Shown here: positions 31,945 to 44,082 of the stretch, piece by piece | Layout: every line of letters starts with the position of its first letter | Numbering within the stretch: the stretch's first letter is position 1 | Assembly: GCA_006384855.1 (NCBI GenBank) | Contig: VCJN01002929.1 | Location: forward strand, 62,001-126,000 | DNA: 64,000 nt | Origin: Tetraselmis striata | Lineage: Eukaryota; Chlorophyta; Chlorodendrophyceae; Chlorodendrales; Chlorodendraceae | Reading direction: 5' to 3' | Notes under the pieces: generated by a model | What the model saw: the letters and a program-made list of their open reading frames with translations, nothing else | The model's database searches: none | What the model was told of the DNA's origin: nothing | Translations under genes and position numbers: made by a program

Positions 31945-34390
31945 CCCCACCGCCCCACTCCGCCCCACACACACCGCCCTCCTCTCAAACCCTGTGTAAC
32001 ATTCGACATGTCTCAGAGCGGGGGGAGGTCGAAGTGCACCTCATGGACACGGGTGGGTGACTACCATGACACACTGCTCAACAACACGACGCGGCATCAC
32101 CCCCTTTGGCCGCGCATTGGTGGCATGCTGAGTTTCAGGCTTTCAGCCATGCTGCACCGCCCCACACGGCGACGCCCTTTATGAAGGATTCACTGTTGCG
32201 CCTGTTTCGGAGTGTGGATAATTAATTGTATTTTGAACGATGGGGCACTGGAAGCCACGCTCTCAGTGGCTCCGCTTCCCTTGGGACGTTGCCGATCCTG
32301 CTATGATCCTCAAGGGGGGGGGGGCGGGACGACGACTCGCTGCAAGGTGGGGGGGGGGAGACTACGACGACCAAGCACTCACATGCCCACGCAAGTGGCA
32401 TCGTCTGATCACATCTCCGATGCCGATGGCAATGATACGGGCGGGGCGGGGCGCGGGGCGGAGAGCGGGTGGCCGACGTGCCGCCGCGCACCTGCATCGC
32501 GCAGAATCCCCATCCCCGCAGAATGCGCCGCAGAATATCCCGCAGAATCCTTCTGCAGGCCCGCTCGTCGCGAAAATATAGCACGTCGCCAGCGGCGGGA
32601 TCTCCGGCCCTCGCTGCTGCAGATACGGACGCAGGTGACTGGAATGCACAGCTTGCTCGGTCGGTGGGCACGTATGGCTGAGGGGGCGTCAGCTAGACCG
32701 CAGCAGCCCGGCGCTGGTCGACTGCCGCTACCGTCAGCCCCGCCCATCAGCAGCAGCCTCGCTCGAGCGAGGCGACGACGACGACACACGCCCGGCTGGC
32801 GGCCGCGCTTGATACAACGGCACCCTTACGCTCGCGCGCCGCCTCGTTTTATTTGGCACGCGCGCTTCCGCCGCCGATTTCGTACGAGTATCGATTGTGA
32901 TTGGACGATCTGAAAAATCCCGGAATCGGAGATTCGGAGGCGATCATCATCCAGGTCAATCGCGTATCATGATGGGTACAGGTACCCAGTACGTATGTAT
33001 GCGGGTACGCGTACTCGTACGATGAGGTGGTACGAGGCGGGTACACCGAAGGCTGTCCTAGAGCTGTTTTTGGCCGACGCGTAGTAGCCACTACTACCGG
33101 TACCTACACGTCATTTTCTGGGAAAATTGAGCAGGCATCATACTAGATAGTGGGACATTTCGCATCGAGTGATGCTACATGTATCTGACAAGATTTGAAG
33201 GATTTTAACAAATTCGAATTTGGGGGAAATGCCTATTTCCGACCAAATGCAAAAAATGAAATGGATGCATAGTATCGTCGGATAGATCGAAGATGAATTT
33301 CTCATTAAACTTGTCTTAAAATTAGGAAATCCCGACGTTTAGAACCTGGTTCCCAGTTGGAATTTAGTAGAATTTCAGTATTTTGCTGCGACTACCCGGT
33401 GCCTTACCCGTACCGTATTAAATTATACGCGTACGAGAAGTCGTACTTACGGGATGTTATGGCGCCCTACCGCTACCCTGCATACCAGCGCTACAGGGTA
33501 CCTGCTGAGGGACAATGGTCGTCATCCGAAATTTTGCGCGGTGGCACGCTCTAGGACACTCTTCGGTAAGGAAAAGTAAAGTAGAGTTCGCCCCTTCGGT
33601 ATGCCCGCCTCGTACCATCACCTCTTTTGGTACTACTTTTAGCAGTAGGTGGATTTGTTACTGCCTTTTTTGTAATTCACGCCAGTACCTATACTGCTAC
33701 CGTGTGTATATATTAATTACATGAGCTAGCAGCAGAATATCGGAAATCACCAAAATACCGTATGTATGTGATACACGAAAATAGATACATCCCATATGCT
33801 GGAGCCAGGAAAAATGCTGCTGGAGCGCATCCAGCGCGCGAGTCGGGCGCGGGGCACCCTGCTGGATTCGATTGCAGGCGCGATAAGATCTTGTCGCATA
33901 CGACAGCAAAAAAGAATTAGCGACTAGCGACGAGCGACTACCGACGACACTTCTAGCGATGCATGCCACCATAAATAAAAAGGAATGATAAAACGGACAA
34001 TAATAGTCGCGAAGTAAATGCTAAATCGCCGGTTGATATGGTATCAGTCGGACGAATGTGAATTACCAACACTCTGCCAGATACCAGTAAGGATTAGGTA
34101 TCAGTCGCTACAGGTAATCCTTGCTGCCACTCGTACGGCACTTCAAATTAAGACTATCCAACAGAGGGAGAAATGAACTTTCAGATCAGCGGTATCTGCG
34201 GTTAAATAAGCTTTTTTTACTATATTCTGCGAGATGAGCAAAAGCTAGTCCCCCGGAGGGGAATGGTCGGTGTCATTGGGATGGGGGGGGGGGGGGGGGG
34301 ATTTGACTATTTGAGTAGGTTCAGTGCCCCGCCTAGTGTTTTTTTCCGAGAATGCATATTTTCCCTTATTGTTTGTGGGGTACTTAATCC
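31942..34390. other. Intergenic DNA, GTAC-rich patch and a SINE 3' fragment
   Basis: 32222-32671 (-) has an open frame with DVLYFRDERACRRILRDILR before a gtgcgc-type donor. It could be a 5' exon of the neighbouring gene but does not fit its phase. 32975-33115 is strongly enriched in GTAC. A G run lies at about 34282-34300. No gene is supported. Confidence 0.3.
33555..33635 (-). mobile_element. 3' fragment related to the SINE-like element at 10.4 kb
   Basis: Plus-strand AAAAGTAAAGTAGAGTTCGC then CCC...ATCACCTCTT parallels 10398-10462 (AGTAAAGTGAAGTTTGCCCC ... ATCACTTGACCTCTT). It therefore looks like the 3' end of the same family on the minus strand. The tRNA-like head is absent. Confidence 0.4.
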
Positions 34391-36883
34391 CTAATTTTGA
34401 GCCTTTGCGGATGCATTGTCGTGTGCGCCATTTGCGGCACCCCGCGCGACATCATCAAACAGCAAATATTCATTAAAGGTTCCCCTGCTATCGCTAGCAG
34501 TATACATCATCATCGGTGCCGCAGATGATGATTGATTGATCATGTGTTGCTGTTGCTTGCAATAATAGTCATCATCACCTGTCTTGCATAATGTGCTTAC
34601 TCTGGCATGTTGCGTTGAGCTTGCAGCTCGTGTTGATACTGCCACTGAGCTATGGCATGCAACAGCTTCATTTGCAGCCCTATCTTCTTAGTCTTATTAG
34701 GCGCAAAGCGGGCATCGATTGATCGAAGCAAATGGTGCAGGTCTTCTACCTTCAAGTTGTGGAACGACGTTGCCACTCTCTTGGTACTTGGCAAGCTCGT
34801 GATGTCGCCAGCGTGGATCATCAAGGGGTGAATGAAGCATATCACCCCCCGCCCTTCTAAAATCTCATAACAATAATTCGGACTATTCAGAGGCAATCGA
34901 TCCTATAACCATGCCCCTTGCTCAAAACTCGTTTTTCTTGACGGACTTCAGGTAGGGGGTATTCAGGCCATTTCTGGGAGGTATTCAGACAAACTGAACA
35001 AATGAACGTCGGGTCATGAGACGTCTGCGTTTCGACACCTTATGCAAGACCTCCCATGCACGGCCGCACGTGTAGATGGGTCCTCGATGGTCGAAAGAGC
35101 GCAAGTACCCACCGCGATCAAACATGAAATCAAACATCTCCGATGACGAGTCGTAGCCACCTCCGAGAACCTGAGCTAGCCAGTCAAAGGAGTGGTTCTG
35201 ATTGCCCTTCAAAGACGACACAAAAGGCTGACGATGCGATGCAATCGTACTCCGAGCTGTTGCTCGATGAGGAGCTAGTATGTTACTGAGAGCATCCTGC
35301 AAAATTGATCTCCGCCCCGAGACTGCTGAGTGGGATGAGAGCTACATTATGCACATGCTGCTCACGTTGCAACAGGCTCTTCTCAACTGTTGGGTCTTGC
35401 CCACTCGGCATGTGCTCAATGGCGACAGTGCATGTGCTGTCTGAAGAGTCGCTTCCTTCAGAAGACCGCAGAGATGCTGAGTTGCCCACTGTTTTGCGTA
35501 GCTCGTTTATCCTCACACACACCACAGTGATGGTCAGGGTATCAATGCCGCCAGCTCCACCATTATACAGTCGCGCATAGTCCATAGTCACATCACTCAA
35601 GTCCGCCGGAAGCTTTGCACACTGGTAGAATCTGCCAACATGGAACCCACTGCCATCTGGCGACATGTCATTTGATTGAATCGGCGAAGTCTTCAGACCA
35701 TGCTTGTGCCTCGCTCTCCCAGTCACTGTTTAGCCCGCCGAATGCTCGTGCTGGATGCGGTGCACCAGAGACTGCTCGGATATAATGGCGCCAACCACAT
35801 CACGTGTGTGCTCGCGGTCATACCGCTTTTGCTGACGCTCCGTGCGCTGGCGGGAGGTCGCTAACTCTTGTGCAGCAGATGCTGGCTCCCACGGGCTGGT
35901 GATAGTTCTGAAAGCGCTCAACAATGCTACAGATTCATATTGACAAACACAATAGCCAGAGTGAGTAACCCAGCTGCGTCCTCTCGCTGTTGGTCCGGCT
36001 CATCATGTGGCGGTTGTTTGCGCAATAGTAGCTTGCACATGAGGCAGGGTGAGGGATGCTTGGAGCGGAATTCCAGACTGGGTCCAAAACAAGTTGGTTT
36101 AGACAATAGCAACACGCACTTTCATGCGTGACAACTTCAGGCTTGTCCACAGGAATACCTATTCAGACAACACACTACTCTCTCATTGCTGTCACCGTTG
36201 TATGTTTTCTGAGCCGGCATTGCTGCCGCAGCCCTCTCATTGATCGCGTCAACATCGAATTCAGCTACATCCTCACCAAACCTGCCAGTGCTGATGCCCA
36301 CGCAGAAGGGCTCAACCTCGGGCATGTCAAAGTGATCATTCTCCCTTGGCACTTCCGACATCCCAAGTGGGTGCAGCGTATTCTCCTTGACAAATTCGAC
36401 CGCTCCACGATATTCAGCAAGCATTTCGACATTGCAAGCATTGCAACTGGCAGCTCGAGGTGGGAGCATCGTGTTCGAGTGTGCGGTGGCTGCCGCTGCT
36501 GGGTTGCATCGAGGGGGGGGAGGGTTGGCCCCTTGCCCTGGGCGACCGGAAATTTGCATATAATCGTCATCTGGCCCCCCCCGGGGGGGGGGGGGGGGGG
36601 GGGGGTTTACTCGGGATACTCGGGATGATAACAACCACCACCCAGTTGCCGGTGGAATGACGGGAAGCCTGTACATATGGTACTGTTTCAGCGGGTTTGC
36701 GAGTGCCTGTACAAGCATATCGCATTGTTTCAAATGTAGCATGGAGTCGTAAGATCCGTTATGTATCCGTGGCGTAGTCCGACATGATGGTGACGGCTGC
36801 CCTGCTGGTGTGGCTGTCATCCAGCCTTGGTGTGTCAGACGGCCCAGATGACAGCCAACGCTCGCTGCTGTCTGCTGTCGCAA
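34391..36883 (-). pseudogene. Cluster of unrecognised coding fragments, probably a decayed element or gene
   Basis: Successive minus-strand frames look protein-like: YDSMLHLKQCDMLVQALANP (36.7 kb), NACNVEMLAEYRGAVEFVKE to AINERAAAAMPAQ (36.45-36.2 kb), a Cys-rich stretch near 36.1 kb, FHVGRFYQCAKLPADLSDVT (35.6 kb), SSSEMFDFMFDRGGYLRSFD (35.1 kb). A final 34.9-34.6 kb frame has LKVEDLHHLLRSIDARFAPN, which resembles a SAP DNA-binding helix pair. Stops separate them. A gtaaac donor next to a C run at about 36.6 kb suggests at least one intron. No family is identified. Confidence 0.35.
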
Positions 36884-37845
36884 GCTCGGCAGAAGTTACC
36901 AACGCTCTGCGGCTGAATGAGACTAAGGTGATGTCTTAAACACCGAGGGGGGTGGAAGGGGGGGGGGGGATGAGGGGGCAGTCTGGGGATCAGGGTTTTA
37001 AATATAACCTTCCATAACCTAGCATACATTAGTAACCCATTTTCTGAGTAACTATCCCGCTACTACAACGCCACGAACCGCATTCGGTGGCACGAGCACA
37101 GGAAAAACGACATCATCTGTCCGCAGGTGCGTCAGGGTGCTGCTTGAGATAATCATCTGCCTCAGTCGATGCTTCGCTACTATACCCCTGCTGGTCTGAT
37201 TCGTAACAGTCATCCTAGTATTTACTCATCATCACCACATTGACCAAGCCGTGAACTCGTTCGATTCGGCCGCTACTTGCTTAATTCCATAGAATAAGTA
37301 CGGACTCCGGGCTCACTGCCAGCGTCACTCTCGAGTACACCAGCATCATAGCTTCTATGGCTATAGCAAGGAGTCGCTTGCCAGCGGGTGACGGTAGTGA
37401 GGACGCATCCCTACACGAGGCAGCTATCCCTCCACATGATGCACGTCCTCGTGCAAGTAGCGACGTTTGCGTGCCATCTTGCATCACGGCTTATGCAGCA
37501 AGGCACGCAGCGCGCGGATTCCGAGAGGAGGGGAGGCAACGGTGAAGAGCATGGGGCACTGGAGCAGCGCACAGTGCCCCGGGGAGGGAGGTGGAGGAGA
37601 ATGGGGGCTTGGAGGCAAATGCAGGAAAGCCTGCTTGCCATTGTGTCATTGTTTTACCCCTCCAGGACACGGGACTTGAAAGGCGACAACATTAACACCG
37701 ACTTGAAAAGGCAGAGAACTTTAGCAAAGCCAGCAACTTTTCAACAGGCGAACTCAGTTCAAGAGGGAACCAGTACGGAGGACTATAGATGTATCAAGGT
37801 GAGGGGCCATCGAAACGCACAATGCCAAGCATGGGGCGGACGTCC

Positions 37846-39303
37846 CTATCGATTGCTGGCCCGCTCCAGCGCTGTGACATGCAGCAGCCAGCCGGTGAGC
37901 GTGGCGCTGGTGAGCACAATGCCGGCCCACTCCCACGCGCTTGTCACCGGCTCGCCCAGCAGCCACGCGCTACCCGCCACCGCCACCAGCACCCGCGCGG
38001 GCTGCAGGCTGGTGTGCATGCCCGGCCCGATCTCCCGGATGACGGTCACCTGGTAGTACTTGGCGACGCAGTACACCACGACGATCATGCCCAGGAAGGC
38101 CCCCCAGCTGGCGGCCGTCATGCGGCCAAACACCAGCCAATCCTGCGGGCGGTGAAGCAGCGTGACGGCCGCCAGCAGCACCGTGTTGGAGATGTTCTGC
38201 ACCTGCAGGGGGTGCGCGCATTCACTGCCGGTGAGTCTTGCTGTCGGCTTGGAGCATCTGAATGCCATATCGAACTGGAGATGCATCCCGTGCTACAGAA
38301 CCGGGGTTGCGGATTCATAAAAACGTGAATTATTTAGCAGCGCGGAGTTTGCAAGATACCAGGAGGGGGGGGTTGATCGCAGTGCGGAGTACGCAGCTGC
38401 TGTTACAAGCCCTGCGCCCACCTGCACGAGGTCTGTCTTCCGAATGATGTCCTTCGTCATGGCCATACACAGCCGCGCCGCAGCGCTGAACAAGGTGCTC
38501 GCAAACTGCAGCCCCGCGCCCACCAAGTCCGACCAGCCGATGGAGGCGTGCTCGGGGTTGAGCAAAGGCGACTGGCCCAGGCCCACCAGCGTCATGCCCG
38601 CCAGCATGAGCACCAGCGCCGGCCAGAGGGTCGCGGGCAGCTGCGTCCGCATGACGGCGGCTTCCGCCAGGGCCGTGACGATGGGCGACAGCGACTGGAT
38701 GAGCTGCGTGTTATATGCCTGTGTGTACTTGAGGCTCAGGATGTTGAGCCCCACACGCATCGTGGTCACCACCCCAAACAACGCCGCAAACCCCCACGCC
38801 CGGCGGCTCCACTCCCGCACCGGCGGCGGTTGTTCCCGACTACTGTTGCCGCCGCTCCCCTGCCGCTGCTGCCGCATCCTCACGATCACCCACTCCGCGA
38901 CCCATATGAGCATTCCCGATGTGGCATTACCCGTGCACCCCAGTACCAGGCCGTCCATCGGCGTGCGTGACGTCACTTGTAGGAAGCGGCCGAATATGGG
39001 GTGGAATCCCCAGAGGACGTGCACCAGCAGGGAGAGCTGCAAGCCAGAGGGCGCCGCAACGTCGCCGGCGCACCTCAGCAACCGGCGCTGCCACGTCCTT
39101 GGCGCTGCCGCCCGTCTACCATCGACCAAGAGGCCGACGTTTTCGTCGTCCGGGGTCGTGTTGTCCCGCGGCTCAAGCCCGCCGCCTGTGATTCCTATCG
39201 GCTCGTCTGGCGCAGAGACTGCCGCGGCATGCCAGCCGGGCGGGGCTTGCCCACTCTCCGAAAGCTCTATTGACGTCGGCGATAGGGTGGCGCGGCCGCT
39301 CAT
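37846..39303 (-). CDS. DMT-superfamily (EamA/nucleotide-sugar-transporter-like) membrane transporter, two exons
   Basis: Exon 1 is 39303-38422 and starts at ATG (MSGRATLSPTSIELSES). Exon 2 is 38202-37846 and ends at TAG, giving 412 residues. An acceptor 6 bases further in (38196) would give 410. The first ~90 residues are a polar cytosolic tail. Then come about ten hydrophobic segments starting LQLSLLVHVLWGFHPIFGRF. The first repeat ends with LNILSLKYTQAYNTQLIQSL, a spot where EamA proteins have the conserved A-x-x-x-T/P region. The second repeat includes VAVAGSAWLLGEPVTSAWEW, matching the ...LGE.....G...I signature near the EamA end. These proteins move small metabolites or nucleotide sugars across Golgi, plastid or plasma membranes; substrate cannot be inferred. 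The intron is short and begins gtgggc. Confidence 0.85.
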
Positions 39304-39904
39304 AGGCAGGAAATCTCTCCACAACCAGCATCGAGTCAGTTCCAGTACAGGTGATAAAGTGGAGGCTACTCGTCAAGCAAATAGCCGTTACGAGTGATCC
39401 TTACAACAGGAGAGGGTGATAGATGGGGTTGGTTACACGAGGAAGAGTCGGGGGAGACTGAGAGGTTAGCAACAAGGGCGGCGTCGAGGAGGGAGAGTAG
39501 AGCGCTCAGACCGCCCCCAGCTGGCTTGGGCGCGCGCGAAGAAATCTAGCGCTAGGGCGCGCCCTGTCCTGACGTCCTATAGCAAAATCGCGATCCTGAC
39601 CAATTTGGTAACCCGTACATTAGAAAGATCATCATGGCCGTAAGATCGTAAGATGACATCAGACGACGTCAGTACTCAGACATCGCACGGTCCAGATCAT
39701 ACAAGGATTTGAGCTACGAAATTGCTATATTCAGTCTTCCCTAATAATGATCGGATTGGTGCTCAAATCACAAACCTCCAGTAATCCGGACCTTGGCGAG
39801 CGATCAAATCACTCGCATTTATATTAATTATAATTTATAACCTACACACTATGTACCATAATACATGCTACTCAGACTAATTGGTGAAATAATAACAATT
39901 AGCT

Positions 39905-39975
39905 ACATGAGCTAGCTGCAAAAAGCGATCAGGAAACCACCCGAAAAGGAAATAGGAAACGTCCACTACAGTTGG
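39905..39975. repeat. Dispersed repeat, ACATGAGCTAGCTGC family
   Basis: About 70 bp shared with 40721-40795 in direct orientation, and in shorter form with 33719 and 56138. After the core all copies show a CAGGAAA/TCACC-like block, and the two 40-kb copies share GAAAAGGA and CTACAG further on. Confidence 0.55.
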
Positions 39976-40140
39976 TCAAATAACGGTCGGTACGTCATAA
40001 AGCCAAGCACGGACGGCGCACAGGCGTCCATCGCTTCATCGCACGGCTCGCAGCTGTCGTGTATCACGAACTCGCCGCCGCTCACTGCCGGGCCGGCGGC
40101 GGCGCTACCGGCGCCCACAACCCGGCCAGCATCGCGCGGC

Positions 40141-40596
40141 ATGGCGAGTGACCATGGAGAAATCGACGACAACTTGTTCGCGTTGGTGGACACCGTTGAC
40201 GAGGATGAGGCTGACAGGCGGGGTGTCGAGACGGGTGGGACCCGCAATGCCACCTCCACCCCAAAAGGCCCCTCTACCCCCGCCGCCCAAACCCAAGGCG
40301 AGGCAATCCCCGAGCTAGAGGTCTCGCCGGCGGCCCAATGCACTCGTAACATGGCAGCGGGCGCCACGAACCTCTCCCCGCCCATGCAGCAAAAACCTGC
40401 AGCCGGCGGCCAATCTAGTGGCGCCGCCCCCACCCAGCACAATCTTGCGGGCGGTAGCGAGGCCGCAGCCGTAAATTTGCCCAAAGGTAAGGGCAAGACG
40501 AAGCGGGTGGAGGAGCAGTGGACCAAGCATTCATACGCTTGCATCGCCCATGCGATCGAGGAGGTACAGATCTTGGGGCGGGGCGGCCGCCGCTGA
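40141..40596 (+). CDS. Hypothetical acidic/low-complexity protein, 151 residues
   Basis: Starts ATG as MASDHGEIDDNLFALVDTVD, then a Pro/Ala/Gln-rich middle and a basic KGKGKTKRVEE near the C-terminus, ending YACIAHAIEEVQILGRGGRR. It lies exactly between two direct copies of a ~70-bp repeat (39905 and 40721), so it could belong to a small transposon. No recognised domain. Composition alone could explain the open frame. Confidence 0.35.
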   Translation: MASDHGEIDDNLFALVDTVDEDEADRRGVETGGTRNATSTPKGPSTPAAQTQGEAIPELEVSPAAQCTRNMAAGATNLSPPMQQKPAAGGQSSGAAPTQHNLAGGSEAAAVNLPKGKGKTKRVEEQWTKHSYACIAHAIEEVQILGRGGRR

Positions 40597-40720
40597 GCGT
40601 ATATGGCGGGGGAGCAGCCGCAACCGTTATGCGCCCGTGTGACGTCAACTCCTTGAATCGCAATCCCGATCGCTATTTGTCCAGGAGAGGACCCATTTTT
40701 GCATGTGATTCTATATAACT

Positions 40721-40795
40721 ACATGAGCTAGCTGCAGAAGGCGATATCAGAAAATCACCAGAAAAGGACAATCGGAACGGTCCTCTACAGCAACT
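40721..40795. repeat. Dispersed repeat, second direct copy
   Basis: Direct copy of 39905-39975, 816 bp away. Flanks an ORF, which makes a short terminal-repeat element one possible reading. Confidence 0.55.
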
Positions 40796-42318
40796 GCGAG
40801 GTGGAAGCAGTAGCAGGAGAAGATGCAGAATGGGCACGAGCCCTCGCATCGGACTTGGCCACCTGCACTCCGGCAGAGAGAATGCCGCCCAGGGTACCAT
40901 GCACGCAAGCAGAGACCCGCTGCAACAGCCCGCCGTGTGCGCGACAGGTGACGGCGGAACTCAGCAGGTTGGCTAGCGACAAAGTTCCGAAGTGCCTTTT
41001 GCCCGCGAACACGACGGTTCACTGAATATCCCGTATCCCCATATTATTCAGCGCTGATTTGGTTAGACTGGCCGGGGGTTAGCAACCGCGGTCCGACGAT
41101 TACTACACGATTGTAAGGATTATTTTTCATATTAATTGTGTATTTTGCAAATTTTCGGCGCAAGAAAGCAAAGTAATAGCGACGAGTACGGGTACTAGTC
41201 GCCTTGGGCGGGAATCGGGATACCGCCAGTAGGAGTAGCGACTACCTGTACTGTATGCTGATATGTGCTGTACTCCGCCGCTCCGCGTGTCAGGCAGGGC
41301 GGGCGAATGGCGGGCCGCCAAGCGCCCAGGCAAAATGGCGCCATTAACTTACGGCACTTTGCCGCGAGGTATGATGCTTTCTATGGGTAATCCCTAGTCA
41401 CTACGAGTGGTGGCCTCAGGTATACGGTACCTCTCTTACTGTAGCCAGCAAACAGGTATCCGTACAAATTCCCCAGGCGGTGCTACAATATGCAGTGTAC
41501 GGATGTACATAAGCATCAATACCTCGTATAAAAGTCCGGGTAATGCATTTTACTTTTTCCCCCGTACAAAAGCGTACATGCTTGCAACGCGCGCGCGACG
41601 AATGGCCGCCTGACGAGTACCTGTACGAGCCTCGTCGCGCCAAACCGCGAGGGATGACGGCAGTGGTAATACCAGCAGCCACCAGCAGCATACGTAGCAT
41701 ATGTACCGGTATGCCAACAGCCTCCAAGCTCAGTTCGAGAAATATCACCACACACTAATTGGCTGGCCCAGGGACCGACGAACTGCTGTCGTATAATCCG
41801 CCAGGCGCCCTTTGCGCCTGCTACTACGTTCTACACGCGAGCGGCGATTGTCGTGCACTTCCGCCGAGACGGAGCGCGGGCTGTGCTGCGTTGTAACGGC
41901 TCGTCAGTGGCCAGCCGGTCGACGGTCGACACTTCCGCATCATAATCAGAGAGCGAGCGACGCCGCTGGTTCTCATACCGCCCTGAAGCATCACAGGTGT
42001 GTACCCTGGCACAAGGGCTCGATACAGCAAGGAAAGGAGTCGTGGCACGGCTGGGCGTGAGCGCAGGCATCGATGAATCGCTGCGCTAGCCGACGGCGCG
42101 ACGCCGCGCCCGCCATTTGTCAGTCGCCGGCAGCTGCCGCCCCACCTGAACGTTTTGTACCACAACGGATACGACTAGTGGATATCTTGAGAGGACACTA
42201 GGAGTGTGGAGGCTGGGTGGTTGGGCCGAGGTAGATACAGTTGCCTCATCTAGACCCCCGGCCGCCCCCTTGTTTCTGCTTGTAGGGCGCAGAGGACGGT
42301 GCGTTCGAGGCCGGGAAG

Positions 42319-42392
42319 ATGGTCGACAGTCAGATGAACGATGAGCCAAGGCAGCCGGCGCCACTCGCAGGTTCGCCCCTCCGCCCCCCCCC

Positions 42393-42424
<32 letters not shown>

Positions 42425-42733
42425 GCCCGCCCTCTGTGCCGCCATCCACCACACCTTTGCAGCGCCTATGCGTTGGTGGTGTCCCTGTCGCCCGCAACTT
42501 TTGCTGCAACGCCGCGTCACTAGCGCAACAGCGCACCGCACTGCCCCTATGTTCTACGTTACGTTGTCAGCCATGAAATATCTGGATGGCCTCACCCTGT
42601 AAGAGAAGCGCATCATATGCCAGCATGAGGTTCTCAGCATAGCGCCGCCCCTCCCCTCCATTCACCCGTCTAGTGCGTGGTTGCTCACGAGCGGCGTCTC
42701 CTGTGGAGTCCCCTCCTGTGGTGAGGAGAGAGG

Positions 42734-42765
<32 letters not shown>

Positions 42766-44082
42766 GGGGGGCAGCAAGGAGGGACATGACTTGCCTGCAG
42801 GTTCCAGCGCCATCATCCACCGCTGGCCCCCTTGCTCCCTGGCCCGCCTACCACAACTTGCCCATGACAATAGGCAGCCAGATGCCATCATAGTCTGTGC
42901 CACCATCGCTGTGGGTGCCCTTATGCTAATGCAAGCTGCAGCAAACTGACACCCCGCCCATGCCCCCATGCCCTGGCTGCAGAGTCGCCTGACCAGGATG
43001 CAGCAGTGGCCGAGGCAGGCAGGCATGCAGAGGGCCCAGGCAATGCGGGAGCCAGTACAAGCGAAGGCAGCGACGGCGAGCAGCGCCAGGCGAGCTGTGA
43101 CGAGGCGGCCGGGGCGGAGGTCATCAAGCCGCCAGTCGCCAGCCTGGAGAGGGACTCGGCGTACGAGAAGCTGGAAGCCAAGGACGAAGTCAGCCCCTTT
43201 GACGAAATCGAGCCGTTGGTGGACCTTGGTAAGGTGCCGGAGGATTTGGCGGCCTCTCCACGGGCGCTGGCGTTTGCGCGCAGCCTTAGCTTCATGCGCG
43301 AGGCCGAGGAGGCCTCAGGCGATGCGCTGGGCCCGCTGGACCCGCGGCCCAGCCACTCCCGCCTGAAGCGCTCCAGCTCCGCCAGGGGCAAACTCTCCAC
43401 CATCCGCGACCCCGCCCCCGGCAGCCCCACCGGCAGCAGCCCCGGCTCCGCCCCGAAGCGCAGGATGCCGACATCGCTGTCGCGGAGCTCGGCGCCGCCG
43501 GATGTGTCGCGGCTGGCGCGGGACCCGTTGCGCGGGCCCAGCACCCTGAGCCTGGGGCGCATCAGCATCGCGCCGTCGGCCGCGGATTCGTTGCCCATCG
43601 TGGACTCCGTGCGCTACGTGGAGCACGTGCCGCGCGCCGCTGTCTGGGCCGCCACCGTCATCTCGATCAACGCGCTCGTCATGGCCGTCGCGGAGATCCT
43701 CATCGAGATCCTCATCGTCGCGGGCGTCTACCCCAAGCTGCCCTTCCGGCTGGACTTTTTCTTCCTCACCCTGCTCTCCGCGCTGCTCGGCTGGCAGTCG
43801 CTGGTGGCCACCCGCAACGGGCACTTTGACACGAGCAAAAACGCGCTGCAGGTGGCCGGCCTCGTGGAGCTTGCGCTCATCGCGGGCGACATCCTGTTCA
43901 TTGTGACCCAGCAAGAAAAGTACCCCGCCGCCCTGCCCACAAGGGTGCCCTTCATGGTGCTGACGGCGCTCAACCTGGTGCTGGTGAGCTACCTGTACGT
44001 GGCGATGCACCGCTTCCATAAGCGCGAGCTTGCCCTCGAGGCGAAGCAGGCGGAAGACCAGCACGGGGCGAACGCGGTGTGA
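42319..44082 (+). CDS. Hypothetical membrane protein with four C-terminal helices, two exons
   Basis: Exon 1 is 42319-42370 (MVDSQMNDEPRQPAPLA, donor gttcgc next to a C run). Exon 2 is 42983-44082. The join makes a Glu codon and continues SPDQDAAVAEAGRHAEGPGN, giving about 383 residues. The first ~200 residues are acidic, then Ser/Arg/Pro-rich with likely phosphorylation sites (RSLSFMREAEE, RLKRSSSARGKLS). Four hydrophobic segments follow: VWAATVISINALVMAVAEIL, FFFLTLLSALLGWQSLVA, ALQVAGLVELALIAGDILFI, and FMVLTALNLVLVSYLYVAMH. The C-terminus is charged. I do not recognise the family. Signal-anchored topology with a long cytosolic N-terminus is the simplest reading. The intron (612 bp) contains C, (CA) and G runs. 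An additional upstream exon is possible. Confidence 0.65.

Larger units (their letters stand above)
39304..42318. other. Intergenic DNA with dispersed repeats and one hypothetical ORF
   Basis: AT-rich around 39780-39960. A recurring repeat starting ACATGAGCTAGC appears at 39905 and 40721. 41000-41750 contains GTAC and TAGCGACTAC-type motifs. Just upstream of 42319, a TTTCTGCTTGTAG acceptor-like site and an open frame in phase with the next gene allow an extra 5' exon. Confidence 0.35.
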
